Source of the DNA: Chelonoidis abingdonii
Taxonomy: Eukaryota > Chordata > Testudines > Testudinidae
DNA length: 64,000 nucleotides
Reading direction: 5' to 3'
Assembly (NCBI RefSeq): GCF_003597395.2
Contig: NC_133774.1
Coordinates: 48,966,440 to 49,030,439, forward strand
Shown: one piece after another, positions 46,700 through 58,218 of the stretch
Numbering within the stretch: position 1 is the stretch's first letter
Layout: every line of letters starts with the position of its first letter
Position numbers and translations under genes: made by a program
Notes under the pieces: generated by a model
What the model saw: only the letters and a program-made list of their open reading frames with translations
What the model was told of the DNA's origin: nothing
Databases searched by the model: none

Positions 46700-47560
46700 C
46701 ACCAGTGCGGGCAGCCCTGACGTGACTGGTGGCTTTAGTACGGATTTCCGCAATTGACAGGAGCGTCCCAGGCAGCCGTGGCCGTTAGGCCGGGCCCTAG
46801 CGTCAGCCACGCACAACACGTGCCCGAACCCACTGACGGCAACAGAAAACCGGCCCTGCTCACGTGACACCCTCACGCCAACTGCCCGTTCACTACCCGC
46901 CTTCCCGGCCCGGGCAGCATCGCTGGCCAATCAGCGGGCGGAAGCAGTCCTACCCACGGGGCACACGATGCCGATCAGAGACGGACAGAGCGCTCCACTC
47001 CCGGACCTCAGGCGCCCTGGCAGCACCAGCGGCTGCTCGCCGATTGGGGAGGCAGTTACCCGTGAGCCCCGCTCACGTTAATTGCGCACATAGTGATTGG
47101 CTGCGCTACGAAACGGCTATCCAATGATAGGATGCTTTACAAAAGTACTCAGAACCAATCTGAGAGGCTTTGGCTTTTACCGACGGCAGTTTGAAACTGT
47201 CAAGCTCCTGAGTCAGCCGGGGCCGCCCAAGGGAAGGCTGAGCCTGGAGGTGGGGGGCTACGCAGGTATGGGGAGCTCGCGGGGGTCCTGCAGGGGAGAC
47301 CGAGTCCCTGCCAGCCACCCTGGGGAAGAAAGGGAGGGTGCACATCATACAGTGGGGAATCTCCATAGTTCTGTGAGGCTGCAGCGCCCTCCAGCTATTC
47401 CCCTCCCAGCCACGGCCCCTGATGCCCAGCCCGCCCCATAGCCACGGCCTCTCCCGTCCTTTCGGCCTCCCGCCCCATAGCCACGGCCCCTTCTGCCTCG
47501 CCCCTCCCCCATAGACACGGCCCCAACTGCTCCTCTGCCTCCTCGACCCATATCCTCTGG
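46700..47560 (+). promoter_or_regulatory. POC5: CpG-rich promoter of POC5
   Basis: CpG dinucleotides are dense here and rare in the flanks. CCAAT-type boxes occur at 46927 (CCAAT), 47043 (ATTGG), 47096 (ATTGG), 47121 (CCAAT) and 47155 (CCAAT). A TTTGAA element sits at 47190-47195. Box starts in the last group are 25, 34 and 35 bases apart. Two E-boxes lie further up: CACGTG at 46817-46822 and the 8-bp palindrome TCACGTGA at 46860-46867. There is no obvious TATA box. Inference: transcription starts near 47190-47230 and runs right into exon 1. Because POC5 loads onto centrioles during centriole elongation, a cell-cycle-tuned promoter would make sense. Confidence 0.75.
47190..47265 (+). other. 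POC5: Probable non-coding exon 1 of POC5 (5' UTR)
   Basis: The best splice donor below the CCAAT cluster is CAG|GTATGG, with GT at 47266-47267. The start is not marked in the sequence and is inferred from the promoter elements. The start codon lies in the next exon (50897), so this exon is expected to be untranslated. Intron 1 would then be about 3.6 kb. RNA evidence would be needed to fix the start and confirm the donor. Confidence 0.5.
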
Positions 47561-48860
47561 TCCTGTGTCTCCCTGCCCCATAACTACAACTGCCACTGCC
47601 CCTCTGCCTTCCCCCCCGCAAACTGGCCCCCACTAATCCATAGCTCCTACTAATCCCCTTCCATCCCCCATAATTGCAGCCCCCACTAACCATCCTGCCT
47701 CATAACCTTTGTGACCCCCTTGCTCCAATATCTACAGTCCTTGCTGAACTTCCCCACCCACCCATTATTCACAACCCCCACTGAACCCACCCAGCCCCAA
47801 TGTGTGGTTATACATGAATACCATTAACATGTTTGTAATTTTATCTGAACTTCTATGTCCATTTGTGACTTGAGATTTTCACTGAAATCCTGACCCTCCC
47901 CCCTGCACACCTGTGCATAGATGAGTCTTCCCCTGGATTCCACACTCCTGTCACTCCTTCAGTTATGTCAAATCCCCAGCATTATTATCTATGACCTTAT
48001 ACAGTTAGCTTTGTGGGTAGCACTTGCAATTATTAGCAGTGCCCTTAACATGACTGCTTGTGAAGTTATCCACAGCACTCACAGAAGATGTGACCTTCCA
48101 CCCCATATTTCAATACAGTAATAATCCCCTGCCCTGTGGGAGTCAGTAACCTGTTTTCTCAGTTGCTGCTCCTCCCAGTCTGCACATCTCAGCAGTATTA
48201 TTGTTCAGTCTGACCTTGCTCTCACTAGTGCCCTTTGTAGCAGTTGTTCACCCACCATAGGAGCAACTCTACTGGTGGTACTAATGGTGGAAGCTCTAGA
48301 GTGACTATTACTTGGAAAATCCAAATACACAACTTAATAGTGTGGGTATCGCCTGTGTTTGCAAACTCAGGTGACGTAAGGGGGTGGGGGGAAGATGAAG
48401 TGAACCCTGGCTTATATAGAGAGGGGACAGATTTTCTTTTCTAACCTACAGAAAGATGCCCCAGCTAAGAGTTGTGTCAATACCAGGTTGTTTGTAACAT
48501 ACTATGCTTAACCAAAGAAAAGTAAACATTGAACTGATCTCAGATCCTCACTTAAAGTCAAGTGCTTTGCCCACTGACATCAAAACAAATAAGTTACTCC
48601 CTGCCCTAACTGGACCTTGATTTCTGAAAATAGTGATCTCAATGCAGTAAGCCAGTGTTTCTGTTTTGTTTTAGTGTGGGTTTCTTTATGAAATCTATTC
48701 TTCTGAATATAAACCGAGAGAATTCCAAAATTTAAGACATACTGGATTTTTTCTTTCAAATAAATGACCCAAACCTGAAACCGACAAATCTTGTACAACA
48801 AAATGCACAGTGAAGAAATATGAAGTGTTTTAGCAAATACTTTAAATTTCATTCTGTGTA

Positions 48861-49030
48861 GGGGGAGGGATAGCTCAGTGGTTTGAGCATTGGTCTGCTG
48901 AACCTAAGGTTGTGAGTTCAATCCTTGAGGGGGCCATTTAAGGAACTAAGGGTTTAAAAAAATGGGGATTTGTTCTGCTTTGAGCAGTGGGTTGGACTAG
49001 ATGATCTCCTTCCAACCCAGGTATTATGTA
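48861..49030 (+). mobile_element. tRNA-derived SINE (Cry type), complete head
   Basis: Box A TAGCTCAGTGG is at 48871-48881 and box B GGTTGTGAGTTCAATCC is at 48908-48924. They are followed by 'gagggggccatttaaggaac' and the tail 'ggttggactagatgatctcc'. It lies in sense orientation in POC5 intron 1. This family is the strongest single clue for a turtle. Confidence 0.92.
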
Positions 49031-50067
49031 GCTTATGGCACATTGGGCACTAGCATTAATTGGAGACTAAGCAGTCCTGTCTTTTTGAGTTTGGACCAGA
49101 AACAATCACAGCCTTTAAATTGCCTTTGAAGTGTACTTAAAATGTCAATTTCTCTGTTCTGAGAGTAACTTTCTATTCCCCAAGTCATGGATAATTCAAA
49201 GGCAGGACATGCTGCATCTCCTGTTTTTGAAGTATCTACAAGTCACCCTGAGCACTTGGAAACCAAAAGTGTGAATTTCAGCAAGGGATTAAGCATCCTA
49301 GGGCTTCCAGTCTCTCTAACAGATTTTGAATGAGTTAAAACAAATTCAAAATCATACTGGGGAAAGTAGCTTAAAGCTTTTCTTTATCTTTTTACATGAC
49401 TGTATTGATCTTGGAGGCTACTGTAGCTAACTTGTTCTGATGTCTGCATATGCTATCCTCCACAAATATGAGTTTGGGCCCTGACAGCATACCTGCGCAT
49501 CATTGAATTTAGTGGAGCTCTATGTGAGTGCAAGGATGTGCCCATCTACAGTCAGTTGCAGGACTGGGGCTTGGAATTATTAATTAAGGTGTGCTCCCAT
49601 TTTTAAATCCATTTTATAAAGCAAACTATTTTATTATTGCTCTCTGCAATGTGTAAAGCCCTGACAACATTTACATCAAGTGACTGGATTTATGGATTTA
49701 TATTTGGCTGTGTAAAAGTTCAGTCTGGTGAAATCTTTGCGTACATGATTTCTGCCTACAAAGTTTTCTTCCACACACCAGAAAATTAGTAAAGTTATTT
49801 AAATTCTGCAAGTATTGAAGTAAAAAACAACTATACTAAGGGCAAAAAGTTTATGTAGTGCAAGAAGAGCCTCTTCTGTTTTTTGTTTTGTTTTTTGTTC
49901 CCCTGCCTCACACACACACAAAACCCAAATAAACCCCAAAACTGTTTAAGCGATACTGGATGATCAATTAGCCTGAGTAATGGTGTCTCCCCACTCTTTA
50001 AAGTGCAAACATAACGTCCATCCACATTACTACACATAACTAGGGGAATAAGACACTACCTATTGCT

Positions 50068-50214
50068 TAAGTATCAGAGGGGTAGCCGTGTTAGTCTGGA
50101 TCTGTAAAAGCAGCAAAGAGTCCTGTGGCACCTTATAGACTAACAGACGTATTGGAGCATGAGCTTTCGCGGGTGAATACCCACTTCGTCGGATGCAAGA
50201 CTCTTTGCTGCTTT
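50068..50214 (+). mobile_element. Interspersed repeat with snap-back 3' end (147 bp)
   Basis: The body starts 'agtatcagaggggtagccg' and includes 'ggcaccttatagactaacag' and 'gagctttcgcgggtgaatac', a widespread reptile repeat. An exact 11-bp duplication tacctattgct flanks it (50057-50067 and 50215-50225). The last 18 bases (50199-50216) are the exact reverse complement of 50105-50122 within the same copy. The long target duplication points to target-primed insertion, not a DNA transposase. Confidence 0.85.
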
Positions 50215-50895
50215 TACCTATTGCTCGTCATTTTGAAAACAGCAATGGATATACACATAGTTAAAAGGTGGTTAAATTCTATCATTAAATTAGCAGAAAG
50301 TAAAGGAATACTGGCAAATTAAAAATTATTCTTCTATCAGAAAATATCTATTTAAAAATTAGAAAATATTTTTTCAGTTTTCTTTTCATACTTTATTTCA
50401 CTTGTATAAACAGCCAGTTTCTCCTGTCGTCTGTGTAGGTCTTTTTATACACAACCCTTTCCCCTGCCTATAAATGTTTGCATGAATGTACTTTAGACAA
50501 ATCTTTCCTGTTCTCTTTTGCTCAGACACAGCTACCTGTTTCTCACCTGCACATCAGATAACCACACCAACCTGTCATACATTCTCTAATCAGTCATCCT
50601 AGCTCACAAATTCATACTTGACTCAATAATCATTTATTTATTCGCCCATTCTCTTCTGCATACCCTAAAATTAATCCGTTTTCTTCTGTGCCCCACAAAA
50701 TCTACTGCCTTTCAGCAGGGACGTCAGCACCTTTCTTCCTGTTAGGGCTCAAGTCCTTTGACTCCTCCACGTCCCAGGTCCCTACATAGGGACTATCCTA
50801 CCGAACTCCCTTGTTTAGGGAAGGGCCACAATCATTTGTTGTAACTAGAAAATGAAGTCCAGCTTCTCCTATTTTATAGAATTGTCTTTGTGCAG

Positions 50896-50980
50896 AATGT
50901 CATCAGATGAGGAGAAAAGCTCAAGTCCAGTTTTGCCAAAAGACTCAGATCGAGGCAGTTCTGTCTCTTCAGATCTTCAG
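50896..50980 (+). CDS. POC5: POC5 exon 2: start codon and first 28 residues
   Basis: POC5 is a centrin-binding protein of the centriole lumen, needed for building the distal half of centrioles. This exon follows a CAG acceptor (50893-50895), has the start codon at 50897-50899, and ends CAG|GTAGGA at 50980. It encodes MSSDEEKSSSPVLPKDSDRG followed by SSVSSDLQ. This acidic, Ser-rich opening with an 'SSDEEK' start and an 'RGSSVSS-LQ' stretch agrees with the vertebrate POC5 N-terminus as I remember it. The exon ends in phase 0 and reads directly into the exon at 58068. The first ATG is taken because the acceptor lies just one base before it and no upstream ATG is in this exon. The centrin-binding repeats lie beyond the window. 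Confidence 0.88.
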
Positions 50981-51429
50981 GTAGGACAGAAGCAACTGCA
51001 TTTAAACCTTTTATGGCATTTTATTTGACAAAGTGTAACTGTGAAGAAATGCTGTGGATAACTTTTCATTTTTTTTAATTTTTATTTATGTTAGGCATAC
51101 AATAGAGAAATAAAAAATGTTAATGGAAGGAAGCAAAATAGAGAATACAAGCAAAATTTGAGTTTTTAATAAGCAAATAACCACACTGCTAATTTGTGCT
51201 TAGTAAAGATTCAAACTTGATGTAACTGCACAAAAAAAAATTAATATATGGAGCATGTGTCTACTTAAGCTTAAGAGACAAAACATTAATCCCAAAAGTA
51301 GAAAAGTGCTGCTTTCTTACAGCTGTTCTTACAGGTGTGAATTACCAAATTAAAACAATAAAATTGCTATTAAGAATAGAAAGCATCATTCTGCCTTTTG
51401 ACTCTAATGGCTAACCGATATTCAAGATC

Positions 51430-52660
51430 TTGAATGTTGTTTCTGTTAAGAGGAAAAAACGATGCTAGTAGTTTCTTTGGTGCAATCCTGTTTATTTACA
51501 AAGAATGTACATAGTCCCGTTTCCTTGAACACAATAGGAATCAAACAGAAGGCAGTTTCTTTGCTCAGTATTCCAAGCCTGTTTTTCCAGCCAGCACTCT
51601 ACCCAGAAAGTTCTCTCTTTGCTTTTTTCCCCAGTGTCATGGTGCAAGTACTTCCCGGCTGTCCTTCCCTGGCTGTCCTTCCCTTTCTGCTGCCTTATCC
51701 TTCTTTGATATTTATCTGTGTTTGCCCAGCTCCCATGCCCCCCAAAATAGCCAGTCTTCTGCATTTGCATTCTTCCCCCAGTGAAGCCTCTCTGCCCACA
51801 TAGCTCAGCTCATGACTAGCCTTGCCTCTGGCATATTTTTTGGATGGTAGTTTTTATTATTTCAGCTATATGCTTTCCTAGGTTTGAGGCGACTGGAACA
51901 CTATTTCCTCCATTAGCCTCTCTGACACGCTTCCTGTGCACTTTCTGCTACTTCTTCATGGAAATGGAGCCCTGCTGCCTACTTGCCTGAGGCCCCAAGG
52001 ACCAGCACTGACCCATACGATACCCTAGTATCTCAAGTATACCCTCTCCCAGAACTCTGCCCAAATCATTGAGCCTTCCAGTTTCCTTTTTCAACAGACC
52101 AAATGGTAGGTATGGCATGTAACAGACACTTTGCTCAATATTCTAACACCATTGCACTCTGGTTAACAAATAATGCACAAGAGCACATACCATTTAGAAA
52201 ACTACTAACATCCTAAACACAATGCTGCTCACTAGCTCATCCTTCCCTTGGGAGTCTTTGGGGTCCATCTGTGTTCAGGAAGGCAGGGTTCTCCATACTT
52301 TACTAGGCTTCTACATGGAAATCTTTTCAGCCTGAGCTAGTGAAAAATGATTGAAGAGTTACGGGATCAGCTCCTGTCTTTTTATAACCTTCTAGCCCCT
52401 CTGTCATGTGACCTCCTGGCCAGTGCTAATTGTTGATCTTGTTGCTAGGAGGATCTCTCCCTTGACAAACTAGTTCTCCAGGTTGAGAGCCTGTCTTTTG
52501 GTAGAGCAATTACTTTTGAGTGGTCAAGTACTTGAGTCAGTAGCCCTATTTTGTTAGCCCTTTGCCACCTACCTTTTGAATTGTAGGCCAATATGGAGGC
52601 AAACGTGCACAGAGAAGCTGCTACATTCAAAATGTAGTTTGCAGCTTGTTAAAGATATAG
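51430..52660 (-). repeat. Possible LTR-type repeat, antisense
   Basis: On the - strand there is a TATA-like TTATAAAAAG (52388-52379) and an AATAAA near 51500. The sequence 'ggtgcaatcctgtttatttac' on the + strand resembles turtle retroviral LTR ends. No termini or target duplication were identified, so this stays tentative. Confidence 0.35.
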
Positions 52661-54529
52661 AGAGAGTTAAAAATCTCACAAAACTAATAAGCTGTGCAAA
52701 AAATCTCAAATCATCATAGGTTATACCCATGGTTCAGGATGGATCAACATTATTTGGAAAGCTTAGAAGAGAATGGTTTTGAGCTCTCACCTGGATTTGC
52801 AGAATCTCCAGTCTTCTTCATCCACAAGAATTAGTTTCATTAAAGAACTTGTATGTTTTGAATGGGTTGGTTTTTTTTGTATTCTTAATCTTTTGATCTT
52901 TTCAGCAACGATAACATGAGTCCAATATTAACAAAGATTCAACTTTCTCCTTTATTTATTATAGAGATATATTCAAAACATGTACCTTCAACCACAAAAT
53001 AAATTACAATCCCTCTCTTTTTCCTGCTGTACCTTCTGTGGGACAGAATAGCATGAGGATGCATCACTGCTAACCAGGGGTGAAACTGTGGCACACTGAA
53101 GTCTAACAGAACTGCTGTTAATGTCTGTTGGGTCAGGATTTCACTCCAGAGGTCTGTGGTCTAAAGATGTCAGCCCATTCAGGTGTTGCTATACTTCCTC
53201 CCCCGCCTTTTTTTGTGACTGCTCGTTGATGTGGTATCTGGGAGGAAGCATGTTCACCCTCTCAGAACAGAAAAGGAGGTTGAAAATGACTGGCTTTTGG
53301 GAGATTTCAGTACCCACCCAAAACCAGAACTGTTTTATGTCTAGTGTAGCTGGTACATGGTTTCATCCCCTCTAACCTTTCCTTCAGTTTGTTCACACGC
53401 AGATTTTACAATACAAGTGTTCTGTCAGAAACCATAAGTTCCAGAAACCGTATGTCCGAACTTGTCTTTAATTGTCCCAAACAATGGATCTTCTATCACA
53501 TCCCTTAAGAATCTATTCTACAGTCAGCTACATCTCAGTACAGGGGAGTTGAGCCTGATAATGAAAAGAATTTTTTTTTCTTAATGTAATCCCATTATTT
53601 CTAGTTATATATCTATGTATTGCTCCATCTCTAGCGTTAACGTTTTCAAATATTTGTAGACTTAAATTCCTGGTTGGCTGAGTCTCTATTGTTCTGAAAC
53701 CTTAAAACAGGTCAGTTAGAGAGCTCCCCTGGCTTTACGGTTGATACAGTATGCTGTTGAAGATGTTTGTAAAGCACTTTAAAGGTGAAAGGTGCTGCTT
53801 AAGTTTTAAACATTAGTAAATGCAACCTAGTGGCACCTCCTTTCCTGATCAGAAATCACACTATAATATAAGCTTGGTCCTTAATGTAGCTCTTGCTTCT
53901 TAAAGCCACTGTAAACCACAATTGTTTTATGGAGTTTGAACAGATATTTCCTCTTATAGGAATGTAGCCAAAATAGGCTAATTTTGGCAACAAAAGAAAG
54001 TTTTGCCAGTTGGTAGAGAGGCATCCTAGCTTTCATTCACTCAGTGGAACAAGTGTGCAATGTTGAAGCCCCTTTCTCAGGTTGAGCTGATTTGGTTTCT
54101 GCCTGTTGGGCATCTATACATTTATCTGTTTGAACTATAGATTTAGAAGTGATTTATCTTTGCAAGGCATGTGCTTATTCCTCAAGTATAGTATATATAT
54201 GGCTATGCCTCTTGTTGAATCCACCATCAGAAAACCTATCAGCAAGGACAATTTATCCATATTTCCAACACTTAAGTCAGAGGATAAGACAAAGGCATTG
54301 CCATATAACAAGTTCTGAAAATAGACAGGACTGTGTCTGTATTAAATTGTTACTGAATATCAGGCAGGTCTTGAGGTCGGCATGCGGATAATAATCATCC
54401 TTGTGGTTGGTTCAAAGTCTAGTCTAGTGTGACATAGTCACTATGGGTCAGATTTACAGAGATACTTAATATCTATAGACTGCTGCTGCTTTTCTTAGAA
54501 CTATTAGTTTGATTATTTTTTTAATCTTG

Positions 54530-56330
54530 AAATCATAGAATCCTAGAAACAGGACTGGAAGGGATCTGGATACGTCATCGAGTTCAGTCCTCTGCATTGA
54601 GGCAGAACTAAGTATTATCTAACCCATCCCTGACAGGTGCTTGTCTAACCTGCTCTTAAAAATCTCCATTGATGGAGATCCACAGTCTCTTTAAGTAATT
54701 TGTTCCAGTGATTAGGTACCCTGACAGGAAGATTTTCCTAATATCTAACCTAAATATCCCTTGCTGCAATTTAAAGCCACTACTTATTGTTCTGTCCTCA
54801 ATGGATAAGGAGAACAGTATATCACTCTTCTCTTTATAACAGCTTTTTACATACTTGAAGACTGTTACCATGTACCCCCTCAGTCTTCTCTTCTCCAGAT
54901 TACACAAACCTATTTTTTTCTAGCTTTCCTTGTAGGTCATGTTTTCTAGACCTATAATCATTTTTGTTGCTCTCCTCTGGATTTTCTACAATTTGTCCAA
55001 ATCTTTCCTGAAGTGTAGTGCCCAGAACTAGACACACTAGTCCAGTTGAGGCCTTATCAATGCTGAGTAGAATGGAAGAATTAATTTTTGTCTTACTTAC
55101 AAGACTCTTGCTAATACATCCCAGAATGATGTTTGCTTTTTTTTGGAACAGTATTACATTGTTGACTCATATTTAGTTTGTAACACACTATAATCTCCAG
55201 ATCCTTTGCTACAATACTCCTTCCTAGGCAGTCATTTCCCATTTTGTATGTATGCAATTGATTATTCCCTCCTGAGTGTAGTACTTTGCATTTGTCCATA
55301 TTGAATTTCATCTTATTTATTTCAGACCACTTCTCCAGTTTGTAAAGATCATTTTGAATTCTAATCCTGCCCTCCAAAGTGCTTGCACTCCCTCCCAGCT
55401 TCTTTTTTTCAGCTGACTTTATAAGTGTACTCTCTACATGCAGATATTTAATAGAACCAGGCCCTGGACAGATCCCTGCAGGGCCCTGCTTGATATGCCC
55501 TTCCAGCTTGACAGTGAAGCACTGATAACTATTTTGAGTTTGGTTTTCCATCCAGTTATGCACCCACCTTATAGTAGGTTCATCTAGGCTATATTTCCCA
55601 GTTTGCTTATGAGAAGATCATGTGAAACAGTATCAAAGACTCACTAAAGTTGAGATATATCAGATCTACTGCTTCCCTCCATCCACAGGGCTTCTTACCC
55701 TGTCAAATAAGGCTATTAGATTGGTTTGACTTGATTTGTTTTTGATGAATCCATGCTAATTGTTACTTATCACTTTATGTCTAGGTGCTTACATTTTGCT
55801 TGTTTAATTATTTGCTCAAATTTCTTTCTGGATACCAAAGTTAAGATGATGGGTTGATAATTCCCTGGGTTGTTTATATGCCCCTTTTTTTAATAGATAG
55901 GTACTATATTTGCCCTTTTTCAGTCCTCTGATATATCTTCCCATCCTCCACGAGTTCTCGAAGATAATTGCTAATGGCTCAGATCTCTTCAGCCAGTTTC
56001 TTAAGTATTCTAGGATGTATTCCATCAGGCCTTGCTGACTTGAAAACATCTAGCTTGTCTAAGTAATTATTAACTTGTTCTTTCCCCATTTTAGCCTTAG
56101 ATTTACACTGATGTTCACTACATTTTGTCATCCGATCACGCTAACCTTTTTGGTAAAAGCTGGCAAAAAAAGTCATTTAATATTTAGCTATTGCTGAGTT
56201 TTCTGTTATAGGTTTTCCCCATCTCATAGAATAATGGGCCTATTGTGTTCTCAGATATATTAATTTGCAAAACTAGGCTAAATAATCCCAACCTGTCTGA
56301 CCTCCAGTTTCCAGCACTTTACCTCTAGAA
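54530..56330 (-). pseudogene. CR1 LINE, ORF2 C-terminal part and 3' UTR, antisense
   Basis: The + strand starts at the CR1 3' tip ('catagaatcctagaaacagg...ctggaagggatctgg') and runs back into ORF2. The - strand encodes NKMKFNMDKCKVLHSGGNNQ near 55330-55250, followed by KDLEIIVCYKLNMSQQC near 55200. These are the conserved CR1 RT C-terminal blocks ('KMKFN-DKCKVLH', 'KDLG--VD'). Further RT pieces extend to about 56100, with many stops. It lies antisense to POC5 inside intron 2. Confidence 0.9.
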
Positions 56331-57009
56331 GCCAATTTTATGCTTCAGTGGGATTTTGTAGTTGATGTGCAGCACTGAAATAGCTTTGTACTGATATTTA
56401 GAGCATGGGGGGAGGGAGGGGATAACATTTTGTATCTATGTGAACATTAAACCATTTGGGTTTTTTTATACTTCACATTTGTTGGCCACCTCTGCACTTC
56501 AGTGACAGGGTTGGATTTTTTTGTTTTGATTTTTTTGATAGGATAGAGGCATCGCCTTTTTTTAATCACTTAAAATGTTCATAGTCCACGTTAAATCTCA
56601 TGGTTTGCTCTTTGCTTGTTTCAATTAAAAAAAAAATACAAACTTCCTTTCTGTCAGCATTGCCCTGTAACTTTCTATGGCAAAGTTCCATGCCATACAT
56701 TTGGTGACTGTTTGTTTTAGATACATGAGCAATACTTCTGTGATATTACATGTTGAATCAGTTTGGATATACCGTCATATGTGTTCTTGCAAGTAATTAA
56801 TGAGGTCTTACTGCGAGAAATGAGAACTTCAGAGGACTGGCTACATACTCTACTTTTCCCTTGGGTTTGGTATGAATATTTTGAGTGCTCAGGATGTAAA
56901 TATTAAGCAGCATTACAGTGAGAAGAAGAGTGTGGCCAAACCATGCAACTTGAAATGAAAACATCTATGTTGCATCTGTGTGTCTTGCTACCTTCTTGCT
57001 GTCTGATTT

Positions 57010-57160
57010 TGAGCAGATGCATTAACCTTGGTCAAATAATTAATCCTTGCCCAGCTCACCATGCAGGGTTGCTATGAAACTTGATTTATCATTTGTGTTG
57101 TGTAGTGCCTTGAAAATAGAAGGAATAATGGGAGTAAATAGTGATTATGTTAGTTCACTA
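57010..57160 (+). mobile_element. MIR-like remnant
   Basis: The order 'ttggtcaaataattaatcc', 'cagggttgctatgaaacttg' and 'gtagtgccttgaaaatag' follows the 3' half of MIR. Divergence is high. Confidence 0.45.
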
Positions 57161-58067
57161 ACAGCTTTGAACTGTTGATTGGGCTTTCATTTCCTTGACA
57201 TCTCACTGTACTGTGGTCACAGCAAATTTCAAGGGAATCCAATTTAGCATTTCATTGTTAGAGGGCTTAGAAAGCTCAACCTTTAAATAGGAGTTTGTGA
57301 TGCAACCTCAACTATAGTGGTGTCACAGGTTTGCTATAATACATAGCAGATTTCTGAACACAGTTTCACTAGAGGTGCTTGCATACTATGTAAAGTGATA
57401 CAACCCATTTCCAGTATGCTACAATAACACACATTGAAAATCCAAGTTCTGGAGTTTATGATGGTGGTGAGAAGTTAGACTGGTCTTTGTTATTCTAATA
57501 CGGTATAAATGTAACATGCAACAAAAGTTAAATATTTTAAAGTAGGTGAGAATAGTCAAATCAAATTTAGATGGGAAGACATTAAACATATATTCATTGT
57601 ACAAACGTTGAAACCTGATTTACTCCTCATTGGCATCTCTGTGATAGGAATAAAACTATATTTCTTCATATACAATAAGAATGATGCGCAAAAGCAGTAG
57701 AAGGCCATCTGATAACTTACCGCAAGTGATTTGAAGAAATATTTGTCCAACTCTTATACTGTTTTTTGAAGGAATTTAGAGTGCTTCCTATTTAGAATGT
57801 GTAGTGTGTGGTCATTATAATGCATTAACTAGAATATAGTATGGGCTTTCTAAAATAGGAAATAAAAGGGAGCTAAGTCATTAACTCTCCCTATTAAATT
57901 GAAGGGAAACAGCTGAACCATGAAAAATAAGTAAAATTATTATTCTGCCATGTAATATAAAACTCTCATTTAAAAGCTAACATATCCATTTTCATTCCTT
58001 TCTTCCTGTGTTTGCATTTAAAGATGATGACAGTAGCTGTATAATTATTATCATCCTGTTGTGACAG

Positions 58068-58218
58068 GATGAATATGAAGAGCTGCTTCGTTATGCCGTA
58101 GTGACTCCAAAATTTGAACCGTGTGTCCTGAGGCAGTCTGAGCCTGCTGCAGAACTGACAGCACATGACAGATTTTCGAGTTTAATGGATGAAGTCATCA
58201 ATCACCCTAAGACTCCAG
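58068..58218 (+). CDS. POC5: POC5 exon 3: residues 29-78, ends inside a Gly codon
   Basis: This 151-base exon lies between an ACAG acceptor (58064-58067) and the donor CCAG|GTAGTG (GT at 58219-58220). In phase with the previous exon it encodes DEYEELLRYAVVTPKFEPCV, then LRQSEPAAELTAHDRFSS and LMDEVINHPKTP, with the first base of a Gly codon. The 'EEYEELL-YA-VTP--EPC' block directly after '...SS-LQ' is the part of POC5 I recognise most firmly. The second half is less conserved, as expected. The end phase is 1, so the next exon must begin with the two remaining codon bases. No such exon was recognised up to 64000. Confidence 0.9.

Larger units (their letters stand above)
47266..50895 (+). other. 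POC5: POC5 intron 1
   Basis: The first ~350 bases are still GC-rich. The - strand open frame there (195 codons, 47693-47106) is an artefact of Pro/Gly/Arg-rich composition across the CpG island. Other contents are a + strand SINE (48861-49030), a MITE-like half at 49475-49570, and a snap-back repeat (50068-50214). It ends in a T-rich tract and CAG acceptor at 50893-50895. Confidence 0.6.
50981..58067 (+). other. POC5: POC5 intron 2 (about 7.1 kb)
   Basis: It holds a possible antisense LTR-like repeat (51430-52660), a 1.8-kb antisense CR1 (54530-56330), and MIR-like remnants near 53700-53820 and 57010-57160. No further POC5-like exon was seen. It ends with a T-rich run and ACAG acceptor at 58064-58067. 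Confidence 0.7.

Noticed and set aside
47043..47075. An X-box (RFX site) near 'ggcagttacccgtgagc', as in many cilia genes
   Set aside because: Only the first half-site GTTACC fits; the second half (RGYAAC type) is missing.
47106..47693. 195-codon open frame on the - strand over the CpG island
   Set aside because: Gly/Arg/Ser-rich translation caused by GC-rich 'ccccatagccacggcc' sequence; it overlaps the POC5 promoter and exon 1 and has no domain.
48861..48935. A tRNA gene, because boxes A and B are well kept
   Set aside because: The boxes continue into the Cry SINE body and tail; no cloverleaf with acceptor stem and CCA-type end is formed.
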